Source of the DNA: Sinimarinibacterium arenosum
GTDB taxonomy: Bacteria; Pseudomonadota; Gammaproteobacteria; Nevskiales; Nevskiaceae
Reading direction: 5' to 3'
Assembly (NCBI RefSeq): GCF_005047655.1
Contig: NZ_SUKF01000009.1
Coordinates: 62,001-126,000 of the forward strand
Length of the DNA: 64,000 bases
The notes beneath the pieces were generated by a model. It worked only from the letters and a program-made list of their open reading frames with translations. It ran no database searches and was not told the origin of the DNA. Both the position numbers and the translations under genes were made by a program. Every line of letters begins with the position of its first letter. Position 1 is the stretch's first letter. Shown in pieces: positions 33,985-42,291 of the stretch.

Positions 33985-34745
33985 AGACTCACTCCTCCAC
34001 GTTGAATTTGACGAAGGCAGGTGGCCAGCACCGGCCAGGAATCCGATGACGGTTCGATCAGCCAGGCAGAACGTTCAGGAAAGAGGTCCGCCAGTGCGGG
34101 ATAGCGGAGATGCCAGCTGGCCAGCACCGCCTTGGCATGGGTAAACGGGTCGCCGGCCAGCGGGCCTTTCCCGAGCTGAACCCGAGCGGCGGCCAGTGGC
34201 GCCAGCTCGCGCGACTCCGGCATGGCATCACCGAAAGCGGTGAGCACCGCGCGGATGGCTCGGGCGTCGACGCACAGGGGTTTGCCCCCATTCAGATGAA
34301 CCGCGCGAGCCGAGATGGTCGGGCGGCAGCTGCGGACCACCTCTCGGTAGGCCTGTTCGAGTTGCACGAAGTAGGTGGGCTGCGTGGGTGGGTGCAACAC
34401 GAAGTCCGCCATCAGTACGTCGATGTTGGTCGCCGGTTGAATCGCCACAGTGCCGGGCAGCGGCTGCAGGGGCTTGAGATCGCCCCAGTAGCGCAATCCG
34501 GATCGACTGGCGATCACGACGTGCGAGCCGTTGGGGCCGGCGTTGACGGACTTGGACTGCATCGGCTTTTTGGCCCCCAGGGTCCAGCAGCTCGCGCAGA
34601 GCACTTCAGCCGCGCGGGGGAATACAGGCCCCTCAGCGCCGCAGCAGCAACACACCCCAGGGGACGGCGCGTCTGCCGGCAGGTACTGGTGTCCAAGCGC
34701 TTCAAACCACAGATCCTGGAAGGGGGGCAGGTCGTAATCAGGCAT
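33981..34745 (-). CDS. csf1: Csf1, large subunit of type IV-A CRISPR
   Basis: 254 residues. A zinc-ribbon region CCCCGAEG and LCASCW (Cys near residues 32-55) is the hallmark of Csf1. The rest is a helical body rich in Arg and Leu (YREVVRSCRPTISARAV). Csf1 is the Cas8-like signature protein of type IV. It is the first gene of the operon (csf1-csf5-csf2-dinG-csf3) and is preceded by its own GCGGGGCG-N11-CGTCTA promoter, between ThiF and csf1. Confidence 0.8.
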   Translation of the reverse strand: MPDYDLPPFQDLWFEALGHQYLPADAPSPGVCCCCGAEGPVFPRAAEVLCASCWTLGAKKPMQSKSVNAGPNGSHVVIASRSGLRYWGDLKPLQPLPGTVAIQPATNIDVLMADFVLHPPTQPTYFVQLEQAYREVVRSCRPTISARAVHLNGGKPLCVDARAIRAVLTAFGDAMPESRELAPLAAARVQLGKGPLAGDPFTHAKAVLASWHLRYPALADLFPERSAWLIEPSSDSWPVLATCLRQIQRGGVSL

Positions 34746-34779
34746 TCAGTCGGTTCTCATGTCGGTATCCGTGACCCAC

Positions 34780-34804
34780 TAGACGCACCGAGTGACCGCC
34801 CCGC
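34780..34804 (-). promoter_or_regulatory. Class A/B promoter of the csf CRISPR operon
   Basis: On the minus strand: GCGGGGCG (34804-34797), 11 bp, CGTCTA (34785-34780) then GTGGG, 34 bp before csf1. Same layout as the sites at 13944 and 44068. Confidence 0.7.
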
Positions 34805-34808
34805 TACT

Positions 34809-35621
34809 TCAGGCCGCCTGGTCCGTCGGTGCGTTGCTCGCGCGAAGGAATTCCCAGGTGGCCGGGTCGATCAGAATGGGCGTGACGCGACCTTTGGCCA
34901 TGTCCACGAAGGCGCCGTGGTGCTCGATGACCCCTTTGGTCAGCAGCGGCACCAGCACCGTGAACAGTCCCGCGTCCGCCACCATCCGGTTGATGCCGAA
35001 CTCTTGCTTGCGCAATGCGGCGGCGGCCGAGCAACTCGGGGCGTCGTCATCCTTGATCTCGCCGGCATTGGGGAATAGGTCAAAGAAATTTGGCAGTCGC
35101 GATCCGACTTTCGCATTCCAATTCCACAGGTGCCCCAGCACCGCCTGGCCGGAGTTGGCGGCATTGCCAAAATCCATCCACAGCTGCGAGTGATAGTCGC
35201 CGGGCCGATAGCGTCGTTCAGGGGTGTCGACCTGGTGGGCGAGGGCGATTCCGACACGCACCGATGCGCGATCCGTGCAGGTGATGAGCAGGTCCGTCGC
35301 GCCGATCTCAGTGCTGGGATCGTGGTCCTCCGCAACAGAGCGCCAGCCCAACCCATAGGCGATGTTGTACCTCGACGCCAGCACGGTGGCCTTGTTGTGC
35401 CCGACATCAGCCGGGACGAAGCGCTGCCGTCCGATGTTGCTGGCGCTGACGGTGTCTCCGTCTTGCAGGGTGACGTGCAGGCCGTGGGGATGCCCCAGCG
35501 CCTTGAGCGAGAAGTGGAGCCGGGCCAGCGTGTCGACCACGTCCGAGCCCGTGCCGCCGCACCCAAGAACTAGCACGCGTATGGGTTGGTCCAGCCAGTG
35601 TTTGGGGATGGTGTATTGCAT
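34809..35621 (-). CDS. PRTRC system ThiF-family protein
   Basis: 270 residues. The Rossmann motif VLVLGCGGTGSDVVDTLARL (near residues 15-34) and DGDTVSASNIGRQRFV define the E1/ThiF adenylation fold, in the form used in the PRTRC plasmid/integrative system. The usual ThiF catalytic cysteine is not evident to me. In other PRTRC clusters it sits beside ParB, E, C, F and B, but here it lies about 3 kb away, across origin 1, and directly before csf1. GGAGG stands 6 bp before the start, and a class A promoter precedes it. Confidence 0.8.
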   Translation of the reverse strand: MQYTIPKHWLDQPIRVLVLGCGGTGSDVVDTLARLHFSLKALGHPHGLHVTLQDGDTVSASNIGRQRFVPADVGHNKATVLASRYNIAYGLGWRSVAEDHDPSTEIGATDLLITCTDRASVRVGIALAHQVDTPERRYRPGDYHSQLWMDFGNAANSGQAVLGHLWNWNAKVGSRLPNFFDLFPNAGEIKDDDAPSCSAAAALRKQEFGINRMVADAGLFTVLVPLLTKGVIEHHGAFVDMAKGRVTPILIDPATWEFLRASNAPTDQAA

Positions 35622-35641
35622 GGAGCCTCCGGTGTGCCTTC

Positions 35642-35667
35642 ACCGTACGGCGGCCACCGCGCCCCGC
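35642..35667 (-). promoter_or_regulatory. Class A promoter of PRTRC ThiF
   Basis: Minus strand: GCGGGGCG (35667-35660), 12 bp, TACGGT (35647-35642) then GAAGG, 20 bp before the start. Confidence 0.75.
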
Positions 35668-35711
35668 AATGCCGTTTTCTGGCAGTTGCCACGGTTTTGG
35701 TACCCGTCCGG

Positions 35712-35717
35712 CGTCTA
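35712..35717 (+). promoter_or_regulatory. Class B (CGTCTA) element divergent from ThiF
   Basis: CGTCTAGGGG, 27 bp before the GTG at 35745. Confidence 0.4.
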
Positions 35718-35744
35718 GGGGATGTCCCCCTGCCGATCCCGCTT

Positions 35745-36416
35745 GTGTCCTCGCCTTCCAGTCCAACTCCACCGTCCGTCCGAGACGGCGTTCCGCACCC
35801 CGTCGTGGCTCACGCCATGATCGGGCGCACGCCGTTCGAGGACTTCCGCGCGAAGAGGGAGTGCGATCGCTTCGATTTCGTGATGACCTGTCACAACGTG
35901 GACCGTTTGCTGGTCACCTGGCTCCGCTGCGCGCGGGGCGAGGCGGAGCGGATCGCGATTCACAGAGAGCTGGGGGCGATCTTTGATGAACTGGCGCTTC
36001 CATTCTTCGACGAGCAGTACGTTGCCGCGTTGGCGGCGTGCCCGATGACTGTGGAGCGCATTGCGAAGACTTTGGGGTCCATCCGGTTGTCGCCCGGCGC
36101 GTTGTCGATGAGTTACACCAAGATTGGACCCGACTGGCCAGCACCCAATGGGGTGTCCGCGAGCTTCCCATTCCTCGCATCCGTGGTGGCGAAGATCACA
36201 GCCCTGGGCGCGGACCCGACCGAAGCCGGCTACTGGCAACCGTTTGTTCACCCTGTGGACCGCCAGATCAAGGTCATGGCGGCCGGCGCCATCGTCCGAG
36301 CGCAGGGGCTCACAGAAAGGAAAGTTCGCGACTGGCTGGCGAAGCCACTCCTTCGGCCTGACGACGTGATCATCGTCGAGTCAGCGTGGGAACGCAGGCC
36401 ATCGATCGGGCGGTAG
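35745..36416 (+). CDS. Hypothetical protein upstream of origin 1
   Basis: 223 residues if read from GTG 35745, which matches the usual distance from a CGTCTA element. ATG 35817 would give a shorter form, and neither has a clear ribosome site. The helical body has NVDRLLVTWLRCARGEAERI and MTVERIAKTLGSIRLSPG. The last 50 residues look like a helix-turn-helix (AAGAIVRAQGLTERKVRDWL). It could regulate the nearby replication gene. Divergent from ThiF. Confidence 0.55.
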   Translation: MSSPSSPTPPSVRDGVPHPVVAHAMIGRTPFEDFRAKRECDRFDFVMTCHNVDRLLVTWLRCARGEAERIAIHRELGAIFDELALPFFDEQYVAALAACPMTVERIAKTLGSIRLSPGALSMSYTKIGPDWPAPNGVSASFPFLASVVAKITALGADPTEAGYWQPFVHPVDRQIKVMAAGAIVRAQGLTERKVRDWLAKPLLRPDDVIIVESAWERRPSIGR

Positions 36417-37202
36417 CGCCCGGTTCCGGAATTCGGCGTTGTGGGCGCCACGCGCCGCTCACGATCAGGAGCACGGCGGTAAAGGACCGCCATTCCTGGT
36501 GTTACCGATATGACTTTTCCGACGAGGTCGGCTGTTAAGGACCGCCGTTCCTGGACTTATGGATATCCCTTTTCTGACAGGGCTGCCCGCCCAACGCGAT
36601 TATGGTATTTCACGCGTGGGCGACCCCGTGCTGCCGCCCGGCTTCCCTCTTTTTGGGGGGTGTTTTTGTGTGGTGATCAGGAATATTTTCGGCATTGCAT
36701 AGTTTTCATATCTGTAAAGCATAAAAGCATAGGGCCGCCGCCTCCTATATTTTCAATGTCTTACGTGCCCACAACCGGACAAAAACACGCTCTGGCAGGA
36801 CAAATGCACGGACTTCGGCCTTTCAACCGGACAAATGAGCGAGGGGTGGCAGGACAAAAACACGCGGACGGCCGGACAAAAACGCGACGCTGCCTGTGGA
36901 TTCTTTCCCCTGATGCGGCGTGTCCACGATCGACGCCCCGCGCGCCAGGCCAACGCCTCCCGAAAGCCGCTTATGGCAGGACAAAAACGCGACTGATTCG
37001 AGTCCCTGCACCGATCTCCCCGCGATAACCGGACAAATAGGCGACGGATTCGCGCTCGCCTCGCGGCGTTCACGGCACCACCGGACAAAAACACGACTGT
37101 GACCAACGCCCGCGACGGTCGGCTGTCGCTTGGCAGGACAAAAACACGACTCCGGATGGTACTCGCTGCCGTCTATGGACTTCCACCGTCGAGAAGCGAC
37201 GC
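36417..37202. other. Origin 1: AT-rich segment and nine 15-bp iterons
   Basis: No convincing gene lies here. An AT-rich tract runs from about 36640 to 36770. Iterons of consensus C(C/A)GGACAAAAACACG start at 36775, 36796, 36827, 36850, 36872, 36977, 37029, 37081 and 37134, all on the plus strand. The spacings cluster near 21-23 and 52-53 bp, i.e. whole DNA turns. A weak DnaA-box-like TGTGGATTC lies at 36895. The Rep1 gene follows at once. This is the layout of an iteron-controlled theta origin. Confidence 0.85.
36482..36554. repeat. Pair of direct repeats upstream of origin 1
   Basis: AAGGACCGCC(A/G)TTCCTGG occurs at 36482-36499 and 36537-36554, 55 bp apart. Each carries a small AGGA/TCCT inverted repeat. 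It is a candidate operator or Rep/regulator site. Confidence 0.5.
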
Positions 37203-38390
37203 ATGTCCAGAATGCCAGTGCCGAGAAAGCCGAGCCACGCCCGAAAGCCGCGGCGCCCACAGATTACTCCGGATTCGCTGGTTATTCGCTCGAACAGTTT
37301 GATGCGGGCGACCTGGGTTGTTCCCCCTACGGTGCATACGCACCGCCTGTTGGTCGCCGCCATCGCGGCTTTCGATTCCACGAGCGACCAGCCGCGTGTC
37401 ATCCGGATCGAGTGGTCGACGTTGTGCGCGATCTTCGACGCCTTCGGATCGATGCGACTCGGTCGCGCCAAGCTCAAAGCTGAGTGTGCGCGCCTGCTGA
37501 CACTCCAGTTCATCACGGACGGGGCGGGGGACGCGTTCAGCCTCGAGAACGCCATAGCGAAGGCGGAATACGACAATGGACTTCTGACCGTGACTTTCGC
37601 CGAAGCGGCGATCCCCCACCTGCAGGCGCTGAATGACTACACCGCATCGCGCCTGCGCTACATGAAGGATCTCGAGTCCGCCTATCAGTATTCGCTCTAC
37701 AACATCCTCGCGCCGGTCGCGCACTCGGGAACCGTGCGACTCCCCTTGAATGAGCTGCGTGCGTCGCTCGGCGTCCAAGCGGAGGCCTACCCGGAGTGGC
37801 AGGACTTCAACCGCCGCGTGCTGAAACCGGCGGTGGAGGGCGTCAGCAGACATTCCGACCTTCGCGTTTCCGCGCTGCCCCTGAAGCTGTTCGGCAAAGC
37901 GGTCAGTGACGTGCAATTCGCAGTGACTCGGGCCGTCGAGGCGCAAGACCCCCTGGAGCGGGCGATCACCGCGATGCTGGTGGCGCGCGGGGTCAACGAG
38001 ACGGTTGCGCGGGAAAAGGTCTACCTCTACCGCCCGCGCCATTGCATGGATCGGATCACCCTGTTCGATGTCCGCATGGCAGGGGGAGATATCATCAAGC
38101 CCGGCGCCTACCTCGCCACCATGCTGGGTGCGATCGAATTGACGCTGGATGACCCCGAGGAGATGCGCAAAGCGGCACTGCAGACTCTGGTGGAGGTGGT
38201 GTTCGGGATGTTCGCGTTGCTGCCGGCGGACACTGCCGCTCTGCTCAAAGCGGATTTCGCGAAAGGGCTGCCTGGACCTCAGGCTCTGACATTCGAGGAC
38301 TTCGGGCCCGACTACCCATCGATACGCCCGCTCTGGTTTCGATACCTGCGGTCACGGTTCGCCAGCGAACTGGTGAGACTCGAAGGGTAG
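37203..38390 (+). CDS. Replication initiation protein Rep1
   Basis: 395 residues. After a basic start come winged-helix-like blocks: VIRSNSLMRATWVVPPTVHT, GSMRLGRAKLKAECARLLTL and a second domain with DLESAYQYSLYNILAP, ELRASLGVQAEAYPEW, FNRRVLKPAVEGVSR. This resembles the two-winged-helix Rep_3-type initiators, where the second domain binds iterons. It lies directly downstream of nine iterons. It has no close similarity by eye to Rep2 at 54351. GAGAAG precedes the ATG. No class A or B promoter. Confidence 0.75.
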   Translation: MSRMPVPRKPSHARKPRRPQITPDSLVIRSNSLMRATWVVPPTVHTHRLLVAAIAAFDSTSDQPRVIRIEWSTLCAIFDAFGSMRLGRAKLKAECARLLTLQFITDGAGDAFSLENAIAKAEYDNGLLTVTFAEAAIPHLQALNDYTASRLRYMKDLESAYQYSLYNILAPVAHSGTVRLPLNELRASLGVQAEAYPEWQDFNRRVLKPAVEGVSRHSDLRVSALPLKLFGKAVSDVQFAVTRAVEAQDPLERAITAMLVARGVNETVAREKVYLYRPRHCMDRITLFDVRMAGGDIIKPGAYLATMLGAIELTLDDPEEMRKAALQTLVEVVFGMFALLPADTAALLKADFAKGLPGPQALTFEDFGPDYPSIRPLWFRYLRSRFASELVRLEG

Positions 38391-38399
38391 CGCGCCGTC

Positions 38400-38426
38400 G
38401 CGGGGCGCGGTGTGTCTCCTTAGGGT
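38400..38426 (+). promoter_or_regulatory. Class A promoter of the PRTRC operon
   Basis: GCGGGGCG (38400-38407), 13 bp, TAGGGT (38421-38426) then GGGGA, 25 bp before 38452. Confidence 0.75.
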
Positions 38427-38451
38427 GGGGATGTTCCCACTGGAGAGTCAC

Positions 38452-40263
38452 ATGCTGCTACCTGCCACTGAGCCGCCGGGCCCCGGCATCCTCGCTGATC
38501 TCGCGATTTCGGAAATCAGCGTCAAGGAGGGCCACAACCCTCGCCGGTACTTTGATCCCGCAAAACTGGACGAGCTGAAGGCGTCGATTCAGGCGCAGGG
38601 GGTCGTGCAGCCGATCCTGGTGCGCCCGCGTCCGGATGGCGGCCACTGGATCGTAGCCGGCGAGCGCCGCTTTCAGTGCGCCAAACAGTTGGGCCTGCTC
38701 AATATCCCGGCTCTGATTCGGGAGCTGACTGATCGCGAGGCGATGGCGGCGGCCGTAGCCGAGAACGCCAAACGCGTTGACATCACTCCGGCGGAAGAGG
38801 CCAAGACGGCTCGGCAAGCGCTCGACCTGCACGACGGCGATGAGGATCAGGCGGCGCGCTCACTCGGCTGGTCGCGGTCTACTTTCCGCGCTCGCTTGCT
38901 GCTGCTCAATGCCAGTGAGGTGGTGCTGGATGCACTAATGCGCGGCGCCATTCTCCTTGGGCACGCCGAACTGCTGTCGACCCTTCCGGACGAGTTGCAG
39001 GGCACGGTGCTTGAGCGCGTGCTGACCTACAACATCAGCGTGGCCGAACTCAAGCGCCAGTTGGCGAGCTTTACGCAGGAGTTGGCGGCGGCGCCCTTCG
39101 ACACCCGTCAGTGTGCGGGCTGTCCTCACAACAGCAGCACGCAGGCCAGCCTCTTCGAACAGCATGTGGGCGAGGGCCGATGCTCCGGCAAGAGCTGCTG
39201 GGACAGCAAGGTCGAGGTCCACCTTGAAGGGCTCAAAGCCGAGAAGGCCACCGAGTTCAACGTCGTCTGGTTTGACCGCGAGAAAGACCCTGACAGCTAC
39301 GTTCGCCTGGTGTGCTCCGGGCACGGTGCCGTAGGCCCCAGCCAGTTCGATGCGTGCAAGAGCTGCGCGTTCAATGGGGCGCTCATTGCGACGGTGCCAG
39401 GCAAGGCGGGCCGGGTTGCTGACGATGTGTGCTTCAACGTCGAATGCAACCGTGAAAAGGTTGCCTCATTCGCAGCGTCGCTTGCGTCGCCCGTTGAAGC
39501 GTCGGGATCGCAGGACAGCTCGCCAAAGGCGGCGGCCCAGCCGCAGGCCAAAGCGCAACCCGCGAAGCAGAAGAACACCAAGGCCAAGACCAGCGTCGCT
39601 GCAGCTCCCAAGAAGAACCTGCAGGCGGACCTGGCACTCATCCGTTCGGTGGCGTGCGATACCGTTCTGGCTGATCCGCAGCTGCGCCTCGCCTCGGAGG
39701 TTTACGCGCTTGCTCGTGCCGTCAAGCTCGACCGCGAGGCATTCGGACTCCCGAAAATGGGCGAGTTCGGACTAACCCCGTTCCTGACGCGCTCCGTTGC
39801 AGAGCTTGAAAACAACAAGACGGCCCTGCTGCGACTGTTGTTCGACGCGAAAACAGATGGGCCGGAACGCTTCACGCCGGACGATGAACCGACGCGCCTT
39901 CGCGTTCGCGACAGCGCGGCAATCCTGCAGTTGCGCGGCATCTCGCTCGATGGTCGATTCGTGCTCGATCAGGCGTATCTGGAAACGCTCACCAGTGCTG
40001 GCATTCAAGGGCTGCTTCAGGAAGCAGGCTTTGTCGAGTCGTGTGAAGGCGGCACCCCCGAAGAGCGCGAGAAGTCGTACCGAAAGTTGCTTGGCATGCG
40101 TCGTACCGATCTGATCCAGGCCGTGCTCAAGTCCTCCCACGACTTCACGTCGTTCGTCCCCGCCTCGGTCTATGCGGCCTGCGAGACGGCATTGCGGGGC
40201 GTGTCGCTACCTGGTCAGGTGGCCTCATCGACAACCACCGAGGAATCTTCTGATGCTCAATGA
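38452..40263 (+). CDS. PRTRC system ParB-family protein
   Basis: 603 residues. The ParB core has GHNPRRYFDPAKLDELKASI, IQAQGVVQPILVR and GGHWIVAGERRFQCAKQLGL (ParB box with GERR), then a helix-turn-helix (AARSLGWSRSTFRARL). C-terminal to this come Cys clusters (CAGCPHN, GRCSGKSC, then CKSCAFNG and CFNVECN) and a Lys/Ala-rich linker, typical of the PRTRC ParB and not of partition ParB. GGAGAG precedes ATG 38452. It opens the operon ParB-E-C-x-F-B. Confidence 0.85.
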   Translation: MLLPATEPPGPGILADLAISEISVKEGHNPRRYFDPAKLDELKASIQAQGVVQPILVRPRPDGGHWIVAGERRFQCAKQLGLLNIPALIRELTDREAMAAAVAENAKRVDITPAEEAKTARQALDLHDGDEDQAARSLGWSRSTFRARLLLLNASEVVLDALMRGAILLGHAELLSTLPDELQGTVLERVLTYNISVAELKRQLASFTQELAAAPFDTRQCAGCPHNSSTQASLFEQHVGEGRCSGKSCWDSKVEVHLEGLKAEKATEFNVVWFDREKDPDSYVRLVCSGHGAVGPSQFDACKSCAFNGALIATVPGKAGRVADDVCFNVECNREKVASFAASLASPVEASGSQDSSPKAAAQPQAKAQPAKQKNTKAKTSVAAAPKKNLQADLALIRSVACDTVLADPQLRLASEVYALARAVKLDREAFGLPKMGEFGLTPFLTRSVAELENNKTALLRLLFDAKTDGPERFTPDDEPTRLRVRDSAAILQLRGISLDGRFVLDQAYLETLTSAGIQGLLQEAGFVESCEGGTPEEREKSYRKLLGMRRTDLIQAVLKSSHDFTSFVPASVYAACETALRGVSLPGQVASSTTTEESSDAQ

Positions 40264-40741
40264 GCTGGCCAAACTGCTGCGCCCCGGCGACAGCTTGAAG
40301 TTTTCCATCGTTCAGACGCCTGCGGGCCTTCGTGTTGCCGTCGTGCCGGTGATGTCCGATTCCGTTCGCGGGGTAGTGAACGGAATCGAGCAAGCGGATG
40401 GCCCCGCGCTGCAGGCCGTTCGTGCGGCCCTGGCATTGCCGTTGGTAGCGACCCTCGACGCGGCGGACCCGGACGCTCAGTTCCGCTCTCTGCTGAGTCA
40501 GTTCGGCGCTGTGCGCGAGGAAGCGCACAGCGGCCTCGACAATCTGTTGCGCTCCATCAAGGACGCTGGGCGTGCTGCAGAAAACACGGCTGCTGCAAAG
40601 AGTAAGTCCGCGACGCCGGCCAAGGAGAGGGCCGGCAAGCCCGGTACCGTTCCGGAGCAAGCCGCAGCAGCGGCGCAGCCCGATCCCGGTCCCGCATCGG
40701 AAACCACACCGGGACCGAAGATCCCCGATTTGTTTGAGTGA
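40253..40741 (+). CDS. PRTRC system protein E
   Basis: 162 residues. LAKLLRPGDSLKFSIVQTPA followed by VVPVMSD is the usual opening of PRTRC protein E. Then come ALALPLVATLDAADPDAQFR, a helical block, and a Lys/Ala/Pro-rich tail. It overlaps the end of the ParB gene by 11 bp, with GAGGAA upstream. Function unknown beyond membership of the conserved cluster. Confidence 0.8.
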   Translation: MLNELAKLLRPGDSLKFSIVQTPAGLRVAVVPVMSDSVRGVVNGIEQADGPALQAVRAALALPLVATLDAADPDAQFRSLLSQFGAVREEAHSGLDNLLRSIKDAGRAAENTAAAKSKSATPAKERAGKPGTVPEQAAAAAQPDPGPASETTPGPKIPDLFE

Positions 40742-40753
40742 GGACATAAATCA

Positions 40754-40972
40754 ATGGGAACTTTCGTTCGCCCGACGCGGGTATTCATGATGTCCAGCGT
40801 CCGTCTCCCCGATCCCGATCCTGCGGCAACCCCCGAGGTTGTGCGCGATGAGTTGCTCGCCCCGAATTTCCCCCACCTGGCCTTCACCAGCATCGAAGGG
40901 CCGGAGCCGAGCGCGGATGGGTTGGAGTTGGTCTATCGGTTTGTCGCGCCGCCGGCAAAAACCAAGGGGTAG
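40754..40972 (+). CDS. PRTRC system protein C
   Basis: 72 residues. RVFMMSSVRLPDPDPAATPE and VRDELLAPNFPHLAFTSIEG match the PRTRC protein C pattern (F...P.P..tPeeVr......P.LttA.i.GP). A short beta/helix domain follows, ending LVYRFVAPPAKTKG. Gap of 12 bp after protein E. Function unknown. Confidence 0.8.
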   Translation: MGTFVRPTRVFMMSSVRLPDPDPAATPEVVRDELLAPNFPHLAFTSIEGPEPSADGLELVYRFVAPPAKTKG

Positions 40973-40977
40973 CCCCG

Positions 40978-41193
40978 ATGTCGAACGCACGCACGCGGCG
41001 GGCGGAAGAGCGCGCCATAGCCGCACTCAACCGGATGGCGCAGGGGATGCGGTACCGCAAGCCACCCAACGAATCGCGACTGTCCGAGAAGGAGGGCGCG
41101 CAGCTGGCGTTACATCGGGGCGTCAAGTCAATTCGCGTGCCCTCGACTCCGCTGGCCTCGACTGCCCCGCCACACCAGATCCCAATGGTGTGA
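40978..41193 (+). CDS. Small hypothetical protein within the PRTRC operon
   Basis: 71 residues, very basic (RTRRAEERAIAALNRMAQ, RYRKPP). It lies 5 bp after protein C, so it is probably co-transcribed. It is not one of the PRTRC proteins I know. It is followed by a class A promoter inside the operon. Confidence 0.5.
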   Translation: MSNARTRRAEERAIAALNRMAQGMRYRKPPNESRLSEKEGAQLALHRGVKSIRVPSTPLASTAPPHQIPMV

Positions 41194-41194
41194 T

Positions 41195-41220
41195 GCGGGG
41201 GCGCGGTGGGTCAGTAGGGT
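41195..41220 (+). promoter_or_regulatory. Class A promoter 6 bp before PRTRC F (leaderless?)
   Basis: GCGGGGGC (41195-41202), 12 bp, TAGGGT (41215-41220), then GGCGGC and ATG. The start codon falls where transcription should begin. Confidence 0.65.
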
Positions 41221-41226
41221 GGCGGC

Positions 41227-42291
41227 ATGGACACACCGCACAGCACATATTGGTTGCCCCCTCGCTTGTCTCCGGCATTCCTGGACTCGACTGAGGCCGC
41301 CGCGCGACTCCTCAGCTCGGACATTACGCTCGCAGGCATGGCCGCGAGTTCGCGGGCCCATCTGGCCACGTCAACCGCGTGGCTGCACGCCGCCGGCCTT
41401 GTGACCGATGCGGAGATTGCGAGCGCCTGGCACTCCTGTCAGGTGGTTGCAGCCTTGCGCGACGTTCTGTCGTCGGGAAAGGCGCGGCTCGCAGAACGCT
41501 TGCGGCGCCCGGAGGTTCCGGCCGGAAGCGCCTGGATGCACCTGGAGTTCACGACAGATGGCCTCGAGCTTTGCCATGAGTGGTGTGCCTACGCGGCAGT
41601 AATCCCGGTATTCAGTCCGCGTTTTCCTCGCAGCCGCATGCTTCGCGGGTTGGTGTATTCGGTGGCGTGCGATCTTGGGGCGAACTGCTTTGTTCCGGAC
41701 TTTTCCGCCTTTGTGGAGTCCTCGTGGTACCTGGGGTGCGCTCGCGACTGGCTGAAGCGGCGACGGTGGTCGGTCGAGGCCTTTGAGGCTCACCTGGAGG
41801 GCGGGGAAGATCGCTCCGATGAATACGACTTCGAGGAGGACCCCTTCTACAACATGGAGACCCCGACTCAAGTCGCCAACGCAATGTTCCTTCACCGGAC
41901 GCACATGCAACGGCTGCGCAACTCAATCGTGCAGCCTTCGGAGTACCAGCGGTGCCTGGAGAGACTTCCTCGCACCATTCGCCGGATGTCGATCGGGCGC
42001 TGGCTTGAGCAAGCGATCGCCCTTCTGGCCCAGCCGCCTTTGAGCCTGTCGGTGATGGAGCTGTCATCTGGTGGTGATGTCGCGCTCGAAGTCGGGTCGG
42101 TGCTGGTGACCGATCCTGCAATCCTTGAGGCATGCAACCTTGAGTGGAACATGATCGGCGAGGCTGGCGACGCTCCCTCCCGCGTGCTTCGCGGGGACAC
42201 CGAGTCTGCGATACAGGTATTGCAAGCTCTTGAGCGGGTGTCTGCTTGCGCGGCCCAGCTTCATCTCTTTCCGAATGAGGACTTCACATGA
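41227..42291 (+). CDS. PRTRC system protein F
   Basis: 354 residues. The N-terminal YWLPPRLSPAFLDS and the middle VPVFSPRF-like run, then LVYSVACDLGANCFVPDFSA and EEDPFYNMETP match PRTRC protein F. Mostly helical with no catalytic motif. It overlaps protein B by 4 bp. It starts only 6 bp after the -10-like motif. Confidence 0.8.
   Translation: MDTPHSTYWLPPRLSPAFLDSTEAAARLLSSDITLAGMAASSRAHLATSTAWLHAAGLVTDAEIASAWHSCQVVAALRDVLSSGKARLAERLRRPEVPAGSAWMHLEFTTDGLELCHEWCAYAAVIPVFSPRFPRSRMLRGLVYSVACDLGANCFVPDFSAFVESSWYLGCARDWLKRRRWSVEAFEAHLEGGEDRSDEYDFEEDPFYNMETPTQVANAMFLHRTHMQRLRNSIVQPSEYQRCLERLPRTIRRMSIGRWLEQAIALLAQPPLSLSVMELSSGGDVALEVGSVLVTDPAILEACNLEWNMIGEAGDAPSRVLRGDTESAIQVLQALERVSACAAQLHLFPNEDFT

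Noticed and set aside
36510-37028. Open frame across the origin 1 iterons
   Set aside because: Its translation is mainly read-through of the iterons and AT-rich origin DNA, with no ribosome site or domain.
37070-38042. Minus-strand open frames opposite Rep1
   Set aside because: They are antisense shadows of a well-supported Rep gene and the iterons.
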